64,000 bases of DNA, taken from assembly GCF_019969725.1 (NCBI RefSeq), contig NZ_JAHXYW010000008.1, positions 62,001 to 126,000 of the forward strand, read 5' to 3'. The stretch comes from Neobacillus bataviensis. Lineage in GTDB: Bacteria > Bacillota > Bacilli > Bacillales_B > DSM-18226. Under the pieces are notes generated by a model. That model did not search any database and had not been told where the DNA came from. It saw only the letters and a program-made list of their open reading frames with translations. How positions within the stretch are numbered: the stretch's first letter is position 1; each line of letters opens with the position of its first letter. The position numbers and the translations under genes are program-made. Shown here piece after piece: positions 44,223 to 52,912 of this stretch.

Positions 44223-44259
44223 AAGTAATCCCCCTTTAATAATTTGGTTGGTTATTTTC

Positions 44260-45774
44260 TTACTTTATTTCGGTCAATTCTCTTAATTCTCTGCGCAAAA
44301 TCTTGCCGGTGGAGTTCTTAGGGAGCTCATTAAAAAATTCTACTTGTTTAGGAAGCTTGTATTTCACCAGCTTATCTCGACAGAATTGGATAATGTCATT
44401 CATGGTGATTTGCTCATCCTTAACTACGACATAAGCTTTTACGCTCTCTCCGTATTCTCCATCAGGCACACCAATGACGGCAGCCTCTACCACGGAGGGA
44501 TGTTGATACAAGACTTCTTCGACTTCACGAGGATATACATTGTAACCGCCGACTATAATCATGTCCTTCTTGCGATCAACAATGTAGATGTATCCATCTT
44601 CGTCCATTGTCGCGAGATCACCCGTGTAAAACCACCCTTCTTTAAAAGCAGCTAATGTAGCTTCTGGCATCCCCAAATATCCCTTCATTACATTCGGCCC
44701 TTGAACAACTAACTCGCCGACTTCCCCTATCGGCAATTCTTTTCCGAACTCATCTACAACCTTACTTTGGACAGCTGGAATATTCAGGCCGATAGAACCT
44801 GGTTTGCGGGTTCCTTTTAATGGATTAATTGCAACGAGAGGAGCCGTTTCCGAAAGCCCATATCCTTCCAAGATAGATACATTAAACTTGCTTTCAAATT
44901 TATGCAGCAGCTCGACCGGGATCGAGGCACCTCCAGAGATACATATACGAATAGATTGGAAATCCTCTGCAGTTGCTTCAGGTAATTGATTGATAAAACT
45001 GTACATAGTAGGGACTCCAGCAAACACGGTTGCCTTTCTTTCTCGAATGGTGCTTACCACGTCAAGAGGACTGAATTTAGGTTGGATTAGAACTGTTGCC
45101 CCGCAAGCAATTGGTGCGTTCAGACAAACTGTCATACAAAAAACATGGAACATTGGTAGAACGGCTACGACTCGATCATTTTCAACGAGTTCTAGTAATG
45201 TCGAAATGGAGTCAGCATTCGAAGCTAGGTTTCGATGTGTTAACATTGCACCCTTTGGTTTCCCGGTTGTTCCTGAAGTGTAGAGAATGACGGCAAGATC
45301 TTCCTCATCAATGTAAGGGCTTCCACAAATATTTAAGCTTGATTCCATGAGATTCTCCCATGTCCATTCCTGATCATTGGTTTCGGTATAAACCACCAGC
45401 TTCAGATTTTCTAATTGTTTCTTTACTTCTGATAACTTTGTTTGAACAGATACATGTGCAATAACGGCTTTAGCTTGACTATTGTCTAATATGTAGTTGA
45501 TTTCCCCTTGGGTAAACAAAGGATTGATTGGCACAACAAAGGCACCCAGCCGTAATACACCGTAGTAGGCTATGAGAAATTCAGGGCTATTCCCTAATAT
45601 AAGAGCTACTCCATCTCCCTTCCCGATTCCTTGGGCAGCCAAACCTGCAGCCAATTGGTCTACCTGCTGATTTAATTCCCTGTAGGTAACACTTATATCC
45701 CCATAGATATAAGCCATACTTTCAGGAACATTGCATGCACTTTTTCTTAGATTTTCGTCTAAATGATAAGTCAT
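44260..45774 (-). CDS. Acyl-CoA synthetase (AMP-forming)
   Basis: ANL-superfamily ligase of 504 residues that activates a carboxylic acid via an acyl-AMP to an acyl-CoA. P-loop VILYTSGTTGKPKGAMLTH, the A5-type GYGLSETAP, A7 FYTGDLATMDEDGY, the hinge DRKKDMIIVGGYNVYPREVE and the A10 lysine in NSTGKILRREL. The start is ATG 45774, 12 bases after GGAGG; the longer frame to 45819 has no ribosome site. First gene of the operon behind element H. Fatty or aryl acids are typical substrates. Confidence 0.9.
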   Translation of the reverse strand: MTYHLDENLRKSACNVPESMAYIYGDISVTYRELNQQVDQLAAGLAAQGIGKGDGVALILGNSPEFLIAYYGVLRLGAFVVPINPLFTQGEINYILDNSQAKAVIAHVSVQTKLSEVKKQLENLKLVVYTETNDQEWTWENLMESSLNICGSPYIDEEDLAVILYTSGTTGKPKGAMLTHRNLASNADSISTLLELVENDRVVAVLPMFHVFCMTVCLNAPIACGATVLIQPKFSPLDVVSTIRERKATVFAGVPTMYSFINQLPEATAEDFQSIRICISGGASIPVELLHKFESKFNVSILEGYGLSETAPLVAINPLKGTRKPGSIGLNIPAVQSKVVDEFGKELPIGEVGELVVQGPNVMKGYLGMPEATLAAFKEGWFYTGDLATMDEDGYIYIVDRKKDMIIVGGYNVYPREVEEVLYQHPSVVEAAVIGVPDGEYGESVKAYVVVKDEQITMNDIIQFCRDKLVKYKLPKQVEFFNELPKNSTGKILRRELRELTEIK

Positions 45775-45854
45775 TAAATGATTTACCCTCCTTTTAATCA
45801 CATGGAAGCTTTTGCACACTCACTATTGTGAATATTTAAAATATTGTTACACTA

Positions 45855-45920
45855 AGTATACTTATAAATTTCAATTAAATAAAATTAAACATTTTAATTT
45901 ATATATGAATTAAACTAATA
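45855..45920 (-). promoter_or_regulatory. Composite LysR-type promoter element H (acyl-CoA ligase operon)
   Basis: Distal TTAAACTAATA (45910-45920), 9 bp, palindrome AAATTAAACATTTTAATTT (45882-45900, identical to element E), 21 bp, -10 TATACT (45860-45855). Confidence 0.8.
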
Positions 45921-45972
45921 TACAAAGGTAGGTCTGTAGAGCGGGAGGCTTACCAATCTCTGTATCCACTTC

Positions 45973-46005
45973 AAAAAAAACAAAGCCCCAGCATTCAGGC
46001 TTTGT
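45973..46005 (-). terminator. Terminator of the CysL-like gene
   Basis: ACAAAGCC / GGCTTTGT around a 10-base loop, followed by TTTTTTT on the minus strand. Confidence 0.8.
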
Positions 46006-46016
46006 CTTAGTAAAAT

Positions 46017-46913
46017 TTATAATATTAATCGATTCTTGCGATAATTTTCTATTAACTTAATAAATAAGTTCATAGATTTTGTTTGGAATTCGGCCGATTC
46101 CGTTATAATGGAAAAATTCCTTTTTATCGGCGTCCCTTTTACATTTAAAACCTGAATGGTCCCAAGAATTCTTTCTTTTTTAACAGTAAGTTCTGATAAG
46201 TAACTAATACCAAGTCCCGCTTCAACGGCTTCTTTAATTAGTTGTGTGCTGCCGAACTCCATTAATTTGGATGGGCGTATTTGTAACGTTTGAAATAATT
46301 TATCTGTTGCATCTCTTGTTCCGGAACCCTCTTCACGGACAATCCAATTCTCTTGTTCTAACTGACCTCGTGTCACTTCCTCTTCTGAGAAAATTGGATG
46401 ATTCCCCCCTGCGACGATATACATCAGGTCTTTTGAAAAGGTTTTAACATTTAAATTTCGATTTGATATTTCACCCTCTACAATCCCTACATCGATTTCA
46501 TGACTTATGATTGCTTGGGCTATATCCCTTGTATTGCCGATTTGAACGGAAGGAATGATATTCGGATATAGGTTTTTCATTTTAGCAAGGATATGTGGTA
46601 ATACGTATTCTCCAAAAGTATAGCTTGCACCAATTTTTAATAGTCCTGTTGGCTCGTTATTTAATTCATTCACTAACATAGACATTCTTTTATACAAACC
46701 GGTTATTTCTTTAGCATGTAAATAAACAATCTCACCTGCTTTAGTCAGCTGCACACTTTTGTTTGTCCGCAGAAGCAGTGTTGCACCTATATATTTTTCT
46801 AATTGTTGAATTTGCTGGCTAACGGCAGGCTGAGTCATATGAAGCTCTTCCGCAGCCCTGGAAAAGTTCCTTTTATCCGCTACTGAAATAAACACAGTCA
46901 ATAGTTGATCCAT
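46017..46913 (-). CDS. LysR-type regulator, CysL/YwfK-like
   Basis: A 298-residue LysR protein with HTH NFSRAAEELHMTQPAVSQQI and an effector domain starting LLKIGASYTFGEYVLPHIL, with REEGSGTRDATDKLF, as in CysL-type regulators of sulfur metabolism. AAGGAGGTGG precedes the ATG. It is divergent from a YeiH-type sulfate-exporter-family gene, the usual partner of this regulator subgroup, so I infer control of that transporter. The 118-bp gap contains no copy of the composite catabolic element. Confidence 0.88.
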   Translation of the reverse strand: MDQLLTVFISVADKRNFSRAAEELHMTQPAVSQQIQQLEKYIGATLLLRTNKSVQLTKAGEIVYLHAKEITGLYKRMSMLVNELNNEPTGLLKIGASYTFGEYVLPHILAKMKNLYPNIIPSVQIGNTRDIAQAIISHEIDVGIVEGEISNRNLNVKTFSKDLMYIVAGGNHPIFSEEEVTRGQLEQENWIVREEGSGTRDATDKLFQTLQIRPSKLMEFGSTQLIKEAVEAGLGISYLSELTVKKERILGTIQVLNVKGTPIKRNFSIITESAEFQTKSMNLFIKLIENYRKNRLIL

Positions 46914-47031
46914 ATGTCCACCTCCTTAGTATCGATTTTACTTATTATAACTATAATAATCATTTATTTTCCTTATTGTAAATCATTCGTTACGATTAAT
47001 TTAAATAATGCAAATGAGGGGATGAAAGACA

Positions 47032-48072
47032 TTGGAACAAAAAGCTTTAATAATTTCCAGTCCAAATAAGCAAAAAAAAGCTGCGAAAAAACTAAATGTT
47101 TCTTTGATAACTGGAATTGGTTTTACTTTGATTATAGCCGTGATAGGTTTTACCGTGGCACAGCTGCCAGGTCTAAATCGGTTAGGACCACTTGCGTGTG
47201 CCATTTTAATTGCCGTGGTCTATAGACAGGTTTTTGGATATCCAGAAAAATTACGTACTGGTATTCAATTTACTTCAAAAAAGCTTTTAAGATTTGCCAT
47301 AATCCTTTATGGATTAAAGCTTAATATGATCGTGATCTTTCATGAAGGTTTACCGCTTTTGCTAAGAGGAGCCGTAACCATCATTTTTTCAATTGCAGTT
47401 CTTATGATTCTTGCAAAATGGCTCAAAGCAGATCTTAATCTTTCTTTATTATTAAGTGTTGGAACAGGTATATGTGGTGCCGCAGCCATCGCGGCCGTAT
47501 CACCCATTATAAAAGCAAAAGATGAAGATACGGCAATGGGAGTAGGAATCATCGCATTAGTAGGCACTTTTTTTTCTATTATCTATACGTTAGTATATCC
47601 AATATTACCCATTAGTCTTATAGACTACGGAAATTGGGTTGGAATCAGCCTTCATGAGATCGGGCATGTTGCTTTAGCAGCTGCTCCTGCTGGCCAGGAT
47701 GCACTTGCTCACGCATTACTCGCCAAACTTGCACGTGTATTCCTATTAATTCCGGTTTGCTTTATCCTTATGTTTTGGATGAAAAAAAGAGGAAAAATAG
47801 ACCGAGAGGCAAAATTCGAGTTTCCTTGGTTTTTAATTGGTTTTATCATTATGAGTTTTGTAGGAAGTTATATTATCGGAAATGAGTTTGTAGTATCAAA
47901 AAAACATATGTCCGACATTTCAGCTTTCACATCGTTTATTTTAACGATGTCTATGACCGGCTTAGGATTAAATATTAGCTTAAAAGAATTACGTACGAAA
48001 GCTATTCGTCCACTTTTAGCCATTATCATTACATCCTTACTTTTATCTTTGCTAACTTATTTTAGTTTTTAA
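47032..48072 (+). CDS. YeiH/UPF0324 family putative sulfate exporter
   Basis: About ten hydrophobic helices in 346 residues. Characteristic stretches: GPLACAILIAVVYRQVFGYP, FAIILYGLKLNM, LLSVGTGICGAAAIAAVSPI and GISLHEIGHVALAAAP. The family is annotated as putative sulfate exporter; direct evidence is thin. The start appears to be the TTG at 47032 after GAGGGGATG. Divergent from the CysL-like regulator. A weak terminator follows. Confidence 0.85.
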   Translation: MEQKALIISSPNKQKKAAKKLNVSLITGIGFTLIIAVIGFTVAQLPGLNRLGPLACAILIAVVYRQVFGYPEKLRTGIQFTSKKLLRFAIILYGLKLNMIVIFHEGLPLLLRGAVTIIFSIAVLMILAKWLKADLNLSLLLSVGTGICGAAAIAAVSPIIKAKDEDTAMGVGIIALVGTFFSIIYTLVYPILPISLIDYGNWVGISLHEIGHVALAAAPAGQDALAHALLAKLARVFLLIPVCFILMFWMKKRGKIDREAKFEFPWFLIGFIIMSFVGSYIIGNEFVVSKKHMSDISAFTSFILTMSMTGLGLNISLKELRTKAIRPLLAIIITSLLLSLLTYFSF

Positions 48073-48073
48073 C

Positions 48074-48100
48074 GGCGGGAATCAAAACCCTGCCTTTTTT
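48074..48100 (+). terminator. Terminator of the YeiH-type gene
   Basis: GGCGGG / CCTGCC (with a G-T pair) around AATCAAAAC, followed by TTTTTT. Confidence 0.65.
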
Positions 48101-48162
48101 GTCGTTTTTTTTTAATATGGGAAAAGATAAAATGAAACGGGTTTTTGAAAGGAGCCCTTCCA

Positions 48163-49569
48163 ATGGAAAATGATCTTACCTTTAAACAAGTAGTAAAGCA
48201 AAAAAAAGCAGATAACGTTGAAAGTGGGGGGCATTCTAAACTAGCCTGGTGGCAGCTTTCACTGATTGGGATGGGTGCTGTTATCGGAGCTGGCTTCTTT
48301 CTTGGGACCGGATTATCGATTAAGGTTGCGGGCCCAGCGATTCTAATTAATTATGCCATTGCCGGATTAACTACATATTTTGTATTCAGTGCTATCGCCG
48401 AAATGACCGTTGCCGATCCGCAGCCAGGTTCTTTTCGAACCTATGCTAGAAAAGCATTCGGAAATTCAATGGGATTTGTATCCGGGTGGGTTTATTGGTT
48501 AGCAGGCGTTTTTATTATGTCAAGTGAGTCAGTAGCACTGGCCACATTTACCGGGTTCTGGTTCCCCGATGTTCCAATATGGATCTTTACAGTATGTTAT
48601 GTGGCCCTCGCATTTGGGATTATTCTATTAGGGGTTAACAACTTCGGGAAAATTGAATCCTTATTTGGAATCATAAAATTGTCCACGCTTATCATCTTTA
48701 TCTTTTTTGGCTTATTAATTTTGTTCCATATGATTGGACCACAGCCACATCGTTTAGATGTAAGAAATGTTTGGAACCCGCTAGTTCCTAATGGAGCAGC
48801 AGGCATGTGGGAAGCCCTTATCTTTACCTTTTTTTCGTTTGGGGGTATTGAGGTATTAGGGATTGCATCCACTGAATTAAAAAATAAAAATGAAGTTCAA
48901 AAAGCAGGTTCTACTATGCTTATGGCTTTAGTCGCTGTTTATATACTGTCGATTTTCTTTGTTTTATATTTTGTTTCATGGACAAAGATTGACGAATCAG
49001 AAAGCCCATTTATTACGGCTCTGTCTATTTTTAATATTCCCTTTATTGGTTCCATATTTAATCTAATTATTATAAGTGCTGCTTTTTCGACCATGGTAGC
49101 GGCACTATTTTCCGTGACAAATATCTTGGTATCTTTGGCAGAAGACCGGGATGCCCCAAATACACTGGCAGGGAGGAATAGAGAAGGCCTTCCACTAAAG
49201 TCCTTAATGGTAACAGGATTAGCTTTGGGAGCATCACTAGTTCTTTCCTTTATTATGCCGGGAAAATTGTATGAGTATATTACGACAGCTGCCGGTGTTC
49301 TGCTGATATTGAATTGGGTTATTATTCTTTCTACCCAAATAAAATTACGAAAACGAGAAGAGCGGATTCGTACCTTTAAAATGCCCGGGTATCCATATTC
49401 CTCTTATTTTGGAATCGCCATTATTCTGTTGGCGGTTTCCGGGGGAATGATTGGCGAAACACAAAGAAGAGGTGTTCTGATAAGTGTTGGGTTAATTCTT
49501 GTTATTTTTTTAGTCAGTATTGGCAAGAAAAAACGGGTTTTCAGCAGAGATAAAGTAAATAATTCCTAA
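48163..49569 (+). CDS. Amino-acid permease (APC family)
   Basis: Twelve-helix APC transporter of 468 residues. Helix 1 contains IGMGAVIGAGFFLGTGLSIK, the unwound substrate-binding GAxxG motif; AEMTVADPQPGSFRTYARKA and FFSFGGIEVLGIASTELKN follow, with the conserved glutamates of the AAT subgroup. It would import a neutral or branched amino acid by proton symport; the substrate is not decided. ATG 48163 follows AAAGGAG. Alone between two terminators; the LysR at 49.6 kb converges on it. Confidence 0.9.
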   Translation: MENDLTFKQVVKQKKADNVESGGHSKLAWWQLSLIGMGAVIGAGFFLGTGLSIKVAGPAILINYAIAGLTTYFVFSAIAEMTVADPQPGSFRTYARKAFGNSMGFVSGWVYWLAGVFIMSSESVALATFTGFWFPDVPIWIFTVCYVALAFGIILLGVNNFGKIESLFGIIKLSTLIIFIFFGLLILFHMIGPQPHRLDVRNVWNPLVPNGAAGMWEALIFTFFSFGGIEVLGIASTELKNKNEVQKAGSTMLMALVAVYILSIFFVLYFVSWTKIDESESPFITALSIFNIPFIGSIFNLIIISAAFSTMVAALFSVTNILVSLAEDRDAPNTLAGRNREGLPLKSLMVTGLALGASLVLSFIMPGKLYEYITTAAGVLLILNWVIILSTQIKLRKREERIRTFKMPGYPYSSYFGIAIILLAVSGGMIGETQRRGVLISVGLILVIFLVSIGKKKRVFSRDKVNNS

Positions 49570-49589
49570 TGAAGCTCGACAAAAAATAT

Positions 49590-49632
49590 GCAGCCCGAGC
49601 TCTTTCTTGACAAAGTCTCGGGCTGCTTTTTT
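49590..49632. terminator. Terminator between the permease and LysR genes
   Basis: GCAGCCCGAG / CTCGGGCTGC perfect stem, with TTTTTT on the plus strand. Confidence 0.88.
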
Positions 49633-49643
49633 CTGAAAGCAGA

Positions 49644-50537
49644 TCAATTTTTAAAAATATTGAAAAACTCATCAATAAATTGCTTAGCTATCTTTGTTAA
49701 CCCTTTCGTTTCTAAATAAATAAGCCAGAAATCAATTGGAAAATAATCTTCTTCCTTTAAGGGGATTATTTTTATCTCTCCATTTATAACCATTGGACTT
49801 TTCTTAATAGAAAAGTCATGCAAAAATAAAACGGCCTGGCTTTCTTTTATCACTTCAAAAAGAAGACTGCTGCTATTCGATTTGATTAAAACTTGATTTG
49901 CACTCAGTTTGATTAATTTCAATACCTTTTTATAATCGGAGGAATTATACATCACAAATTTTGAATCTCCGAGATCACTTAGAGATACAGTATCCATAGA
50001 ATAAAAAGGTGAATTTTTACCCACTGCAATACATATATGGCCCTCATGAATATGTTCAAACCGAATATTTTTTTCCTTTTTTAACTCATCTCTCGAGGCA
50101 TGTATTAAAGCAAAATCATAATTTTGCGTGTTAAAATTTTGAATGATATAAGTAGGGTTTTGCTCAAGTACTTCGAATGTAATATCACTTTTGTTCGAAT
50201 TAAAGTTGACTAACGCTTCTTCTAGTAGAAAAGAAAAAGTAGGAGCAGTAAGGATTTTTAAATGAGTTTGATTGCTATTTTTATACTCATAAATTTCTTT
50301 ATTCATTTGTTTAATGGTATTTAGTAACGTTATTGCTTTTGAAATTACTATTTTACCTTCAAAAGTGGGAGTAACTCCTTGTTTCGATCGGTTAAAGATT
50401 TTTATCCCAAGTTCATTTTCTAATTGTGTTATAGATTGACTCATACCTGAAGGAGAAATAAATAATTTTTCAGCTGCTTTTGAAATGGACATCTCGTTCG
50501 CAACATTTACAATATATGCCATTTGCTCAAAATTCAT
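49644..50537 (-). CDS. LysR-type regulator
   Basis: A 297-residue LysR protein with HTH MSISKAAEKLFISPSGMSQ and SITQLENELGIKIFNRSKQG, close in sequence to the N-terminus of the regulator at 33.1 kb. The effector domain (LKILTAPTFSFLLEEALVNF) is diverged. It is the nearest relative of the 33.1-kb regulator in the window and so an alternative controller of the composite elements, but no such element lies in its own upstream region. It could instead regulate the convergent permease. Confidence 0.85.
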   Translation of the reverse strand: MNFEQMAYIVNVANEMSISKAAEKLFISPSGMSQSITQLENELGIKIFNRSKQGVTPTFEGKIVISKAITLLNTIKQMNKEIYEYKNSNQTHLKILTAPTFSFLLEEALVNFNSNKSDITFEVLEQNPTYIIQNFNTQNYDFALIHASRDELKKEKNIRFEHIHEGHICIAVGKNSPFYSMDTVSLSDLGDSKFVMYNSSDYKKVLKLIKLSANQVLIKSNSSSLLFEVIKESQAVLFLHDFSIKKSPMVINGEIKIIPLKEEDYFPIDFWLIYLETKGLTKIAKQFIDEFFNIFKN

Positions 50538-50701
50538 AATTTCACCTCAACCTCCATGGTTAACGCAATAAATTAACTACATTGTACACTTGCTATTTTT
50601 TAAATATTATAAAGTTTATTTTCGTCCTAATAAAGAAATAAGTCAAAATAATCGCAAACATACAATGGCGCGTCCCCCTATTGGAGTTCGCGCCCTAAAA
50701 G

Positions 50702-51814
50702 TTATTCGGCTTCCGAGTTAACGATCTGCACGTTGAATTTCGGTTTAATCGACAAACGCGGATAGTCTTTGCGCCAATTTAAATACTTCCAAACGTTAGG
50801 ATGGAATGCCTTAATTTGCATGCCAATGCCGAGAACGTCACAATTCGCTTTTTGCAATTTCTCAATCGTTTCCGCCGCATTTTCTTCCAGATGTTTGCTT
50901 AGTTCTTTCTCCATTCGATTAACGTAATCAGGCTTTAGTGTTTTAACTGTTTCGCCAATTTCGAACGCATTAATACGCAGTTTGACTTTGATTTTGATTT
51001 CCGGCAATCCTCTCGATGGACGGCCGACGCTGATCTTTGAATCTCCCTTTTTGAGGGAAAACCCATAATTGATGTCTTGTCCCTCACCGTTTCCTGGCAA
51101 ATGTCCGGTAAACCTTTGCCTTCCTGGCTCCCTCCCTGACATCAACAACAACATTCGGACTTGTTCTTTGCCGAGTTTTACCCCTGTATTCGTACCTTGC
51201 CGGAATAAAAGGGCGCCTCCTAATTCCATTCTCGAATCTAATGGTTTCAACAGGGGCAACGCGATATCTTTCAATGGATCTTCTTTGGAAAGAATAAATT
51301 GCATCATAGAAACGTTGGACACTACACCGTTTTTTTCCAAAGACAAAATAAACTCGTTCAAATTTTTCGTAAAGTCTTTTTTCCTGCCCGATTTAGTTTT
51401 CAAAAGCTCAGACATGCTCCCTTCGTAAACGACAACGGGAGTGTTAATCGACGAATAGGGGGCATCAAGTAAAAAAGCAATCTTTGGAATAGGATCATGT
51501 GAAGCAAACCTCTTGCTAAGGAAATAGACTCTCGTGTTGACCGGTAAGAAAGGAGCTTGATCGATGTAATCTCCTTGGCCGACCGCTTCGACTAAACTAT
51601 GTGCTTTGAGCTCCGTCAACTCTGAATTCGGGGTCCCTTCTCCTTGGCCGGCACTTTTGAGTTTTGTGACAACAAAATCGAGCACTACGTCCCCGCTCTT
51701 CTCGTCCAGGTCCAAACCGGCGATGTCCACTAATCTAAGATTGCGCAGGGGCAAGCGATCCCAACAACCGGTCAAGAACAATAACATCAAAATTCCGATT
51801 GCCGCTTTTTTCAT
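50702..51814 (-). CDS. Ger(x)C family spore germination lipoprotein (operon 2)
   Basis: Lipobox FLTGCWDR (Cys17), then RLVDIAGLDLDEKSG and the C-terminal CDVLGIGMQIKAFHPNVWKYLNWRKDYP typical of GerAC proteins. Length 370. It overlaps the upstream gerAB-type gene by 4 bases. Codon usage in this operon looks richer in G and C than in the neighbouring catabolic genes, a sign of separate origin. Function depends on whether the damaged gerAB upstream still works. Confidence 0.88.
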   Translation of the reverse strand: MKKAAIGILMLLFLTGCWDRLPLRNLRLVDIAGLDLDEKSGDVVLDFVVTKLKSAGQGEGTPNSELTELKAHSLVEAVGQGDYIDQAPFLPVNTRVYFLSKRFASHDPIPKIAFLLDAPYSSINTPVVVYEGSMSELLKTKSGRKKDFTKNLNEFILSLEKNGVVSNVSMMQFILSKEDPLKDIALPLLKPLDSRMELGGALLFRQGTNTGVKLGKEQVRMLLLMSGREPGRQRFTGHLPGNGEGQDINYGFSLKKGDSKISVGRPSRGLPEIKIKVKLRINAFEIGETVKTLKPDYVNRMEKELSKHLEENAAETIEKLQKANCDVLGIGMQIKAFHPNVWKYLNWRKDYPRLSIKPKFNVQIVNSEAE

Positions 51815-52908
51815 CCTCCCGCCGCCTTTCCCCTTGCCAAAGAAGTAAGAAGAAGAATGCTCGGCACAATGGCAATGATAATCGCAGTAGCCATATTATG
51901 ATAGCTTGAAAATCGGAACAGCCATTGCCGGTCGGAACCCCATAAACCGAGTGCGAAGCAAACGATTGCCAAAATCCATACCAAAAGAGAATGGCTGCGG
52001 ATTTCTTTGCGGCCGACGAACGCCAGATATCGTGCGGACAAAAACAAATAAACATAAACCGTTACTGTAGTCACGGACATCCATATTGTCATAAAAAATA
52101 TATCCAGGCTTTGAACAACTGGCCATCTGAATTTACGGAGAATAAACACCATCGGCTCCGGAATGGAATTCAATTGACTTTCGCTGAAGTTGTACGTCAC
52201 AATGACTGCTATCAACACGTAAAAAAAGGTCGTAAATCCATTGGCGATCGACATGGCAATGACGATTTCCTTCTTCTTACGGCAACTTATGTATGGAAAA
52301 ACGTATAGGAGAAGCTCATACCCAGCGTACAACCAAAACGCAGGGAGTGCCCCCTTTAGAAGGGGTACGATCCCATGAGTGCCGACCGGAAAAAAATTGC
52401 GCCAGTCCCCTTTTCCCATTCCACTAATAATTAGGATCACCATACAAGTCAGAAACAGGAGCATAATCATCTGCGTGATGGTCGCCATTGACCGGAGTGT
52501 CGATGATGCAACATAAGCCGCGATCGCGGCCGATACTCCGACTAACACGAACCAGGGGGTTTCAAATAACACCCAGCGGTTGATAACATCGGAATAGGAG
52601 ACTATGACCAGAAGACTAGATTCCGCGCAGTATATTGCATAGATGAAGTTCACGACCGAACCTAACGGTTTTCCAACTATCGCGGATATATACTGGGACA
52701 AAGGCCGATCATCATATCTTTTTCCCAGCTGATAGATTATAAGGATGACGGCTTGAGCGAACACTCCCCCCATTAAGACGGACATCTACGAGTCGTAGCC
52801 CGAGTAGCGGGATTGTGCGTAAGGGATCGATAAAACGCTAACACCGACTTGGGTCAGAATAACGAGGCAAATAAGCTGATTGATGGAAATTTTATTCAAG
52901 TGGATCAT
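51811..52908 (-). pseudogene. GerAB-type germination permease with an in-frame TAG
   Basis: From ATG 52908 (AAAGGGGTG upstream) the frame encodes MIHLNKISINQLICLVIL and the expected SVLSIPYAQSRYSGYDS, then TAG at codon 41 (52788-52786), then resumes as MSVLMGGVFAQAVILIIYQL to a normal C-terminus. The intact paralogue at 56.1 kb has tryptophan in the aligned place (TYGWMAALIGG), so this is a TGG to TAG change. The remaining 324 residues could restart at the ATG right after the stop, but would lack the first helix. Probably non-functional unless suppressed. Confidence 0.8.
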
Positions 52909-52912
52909 TCTA

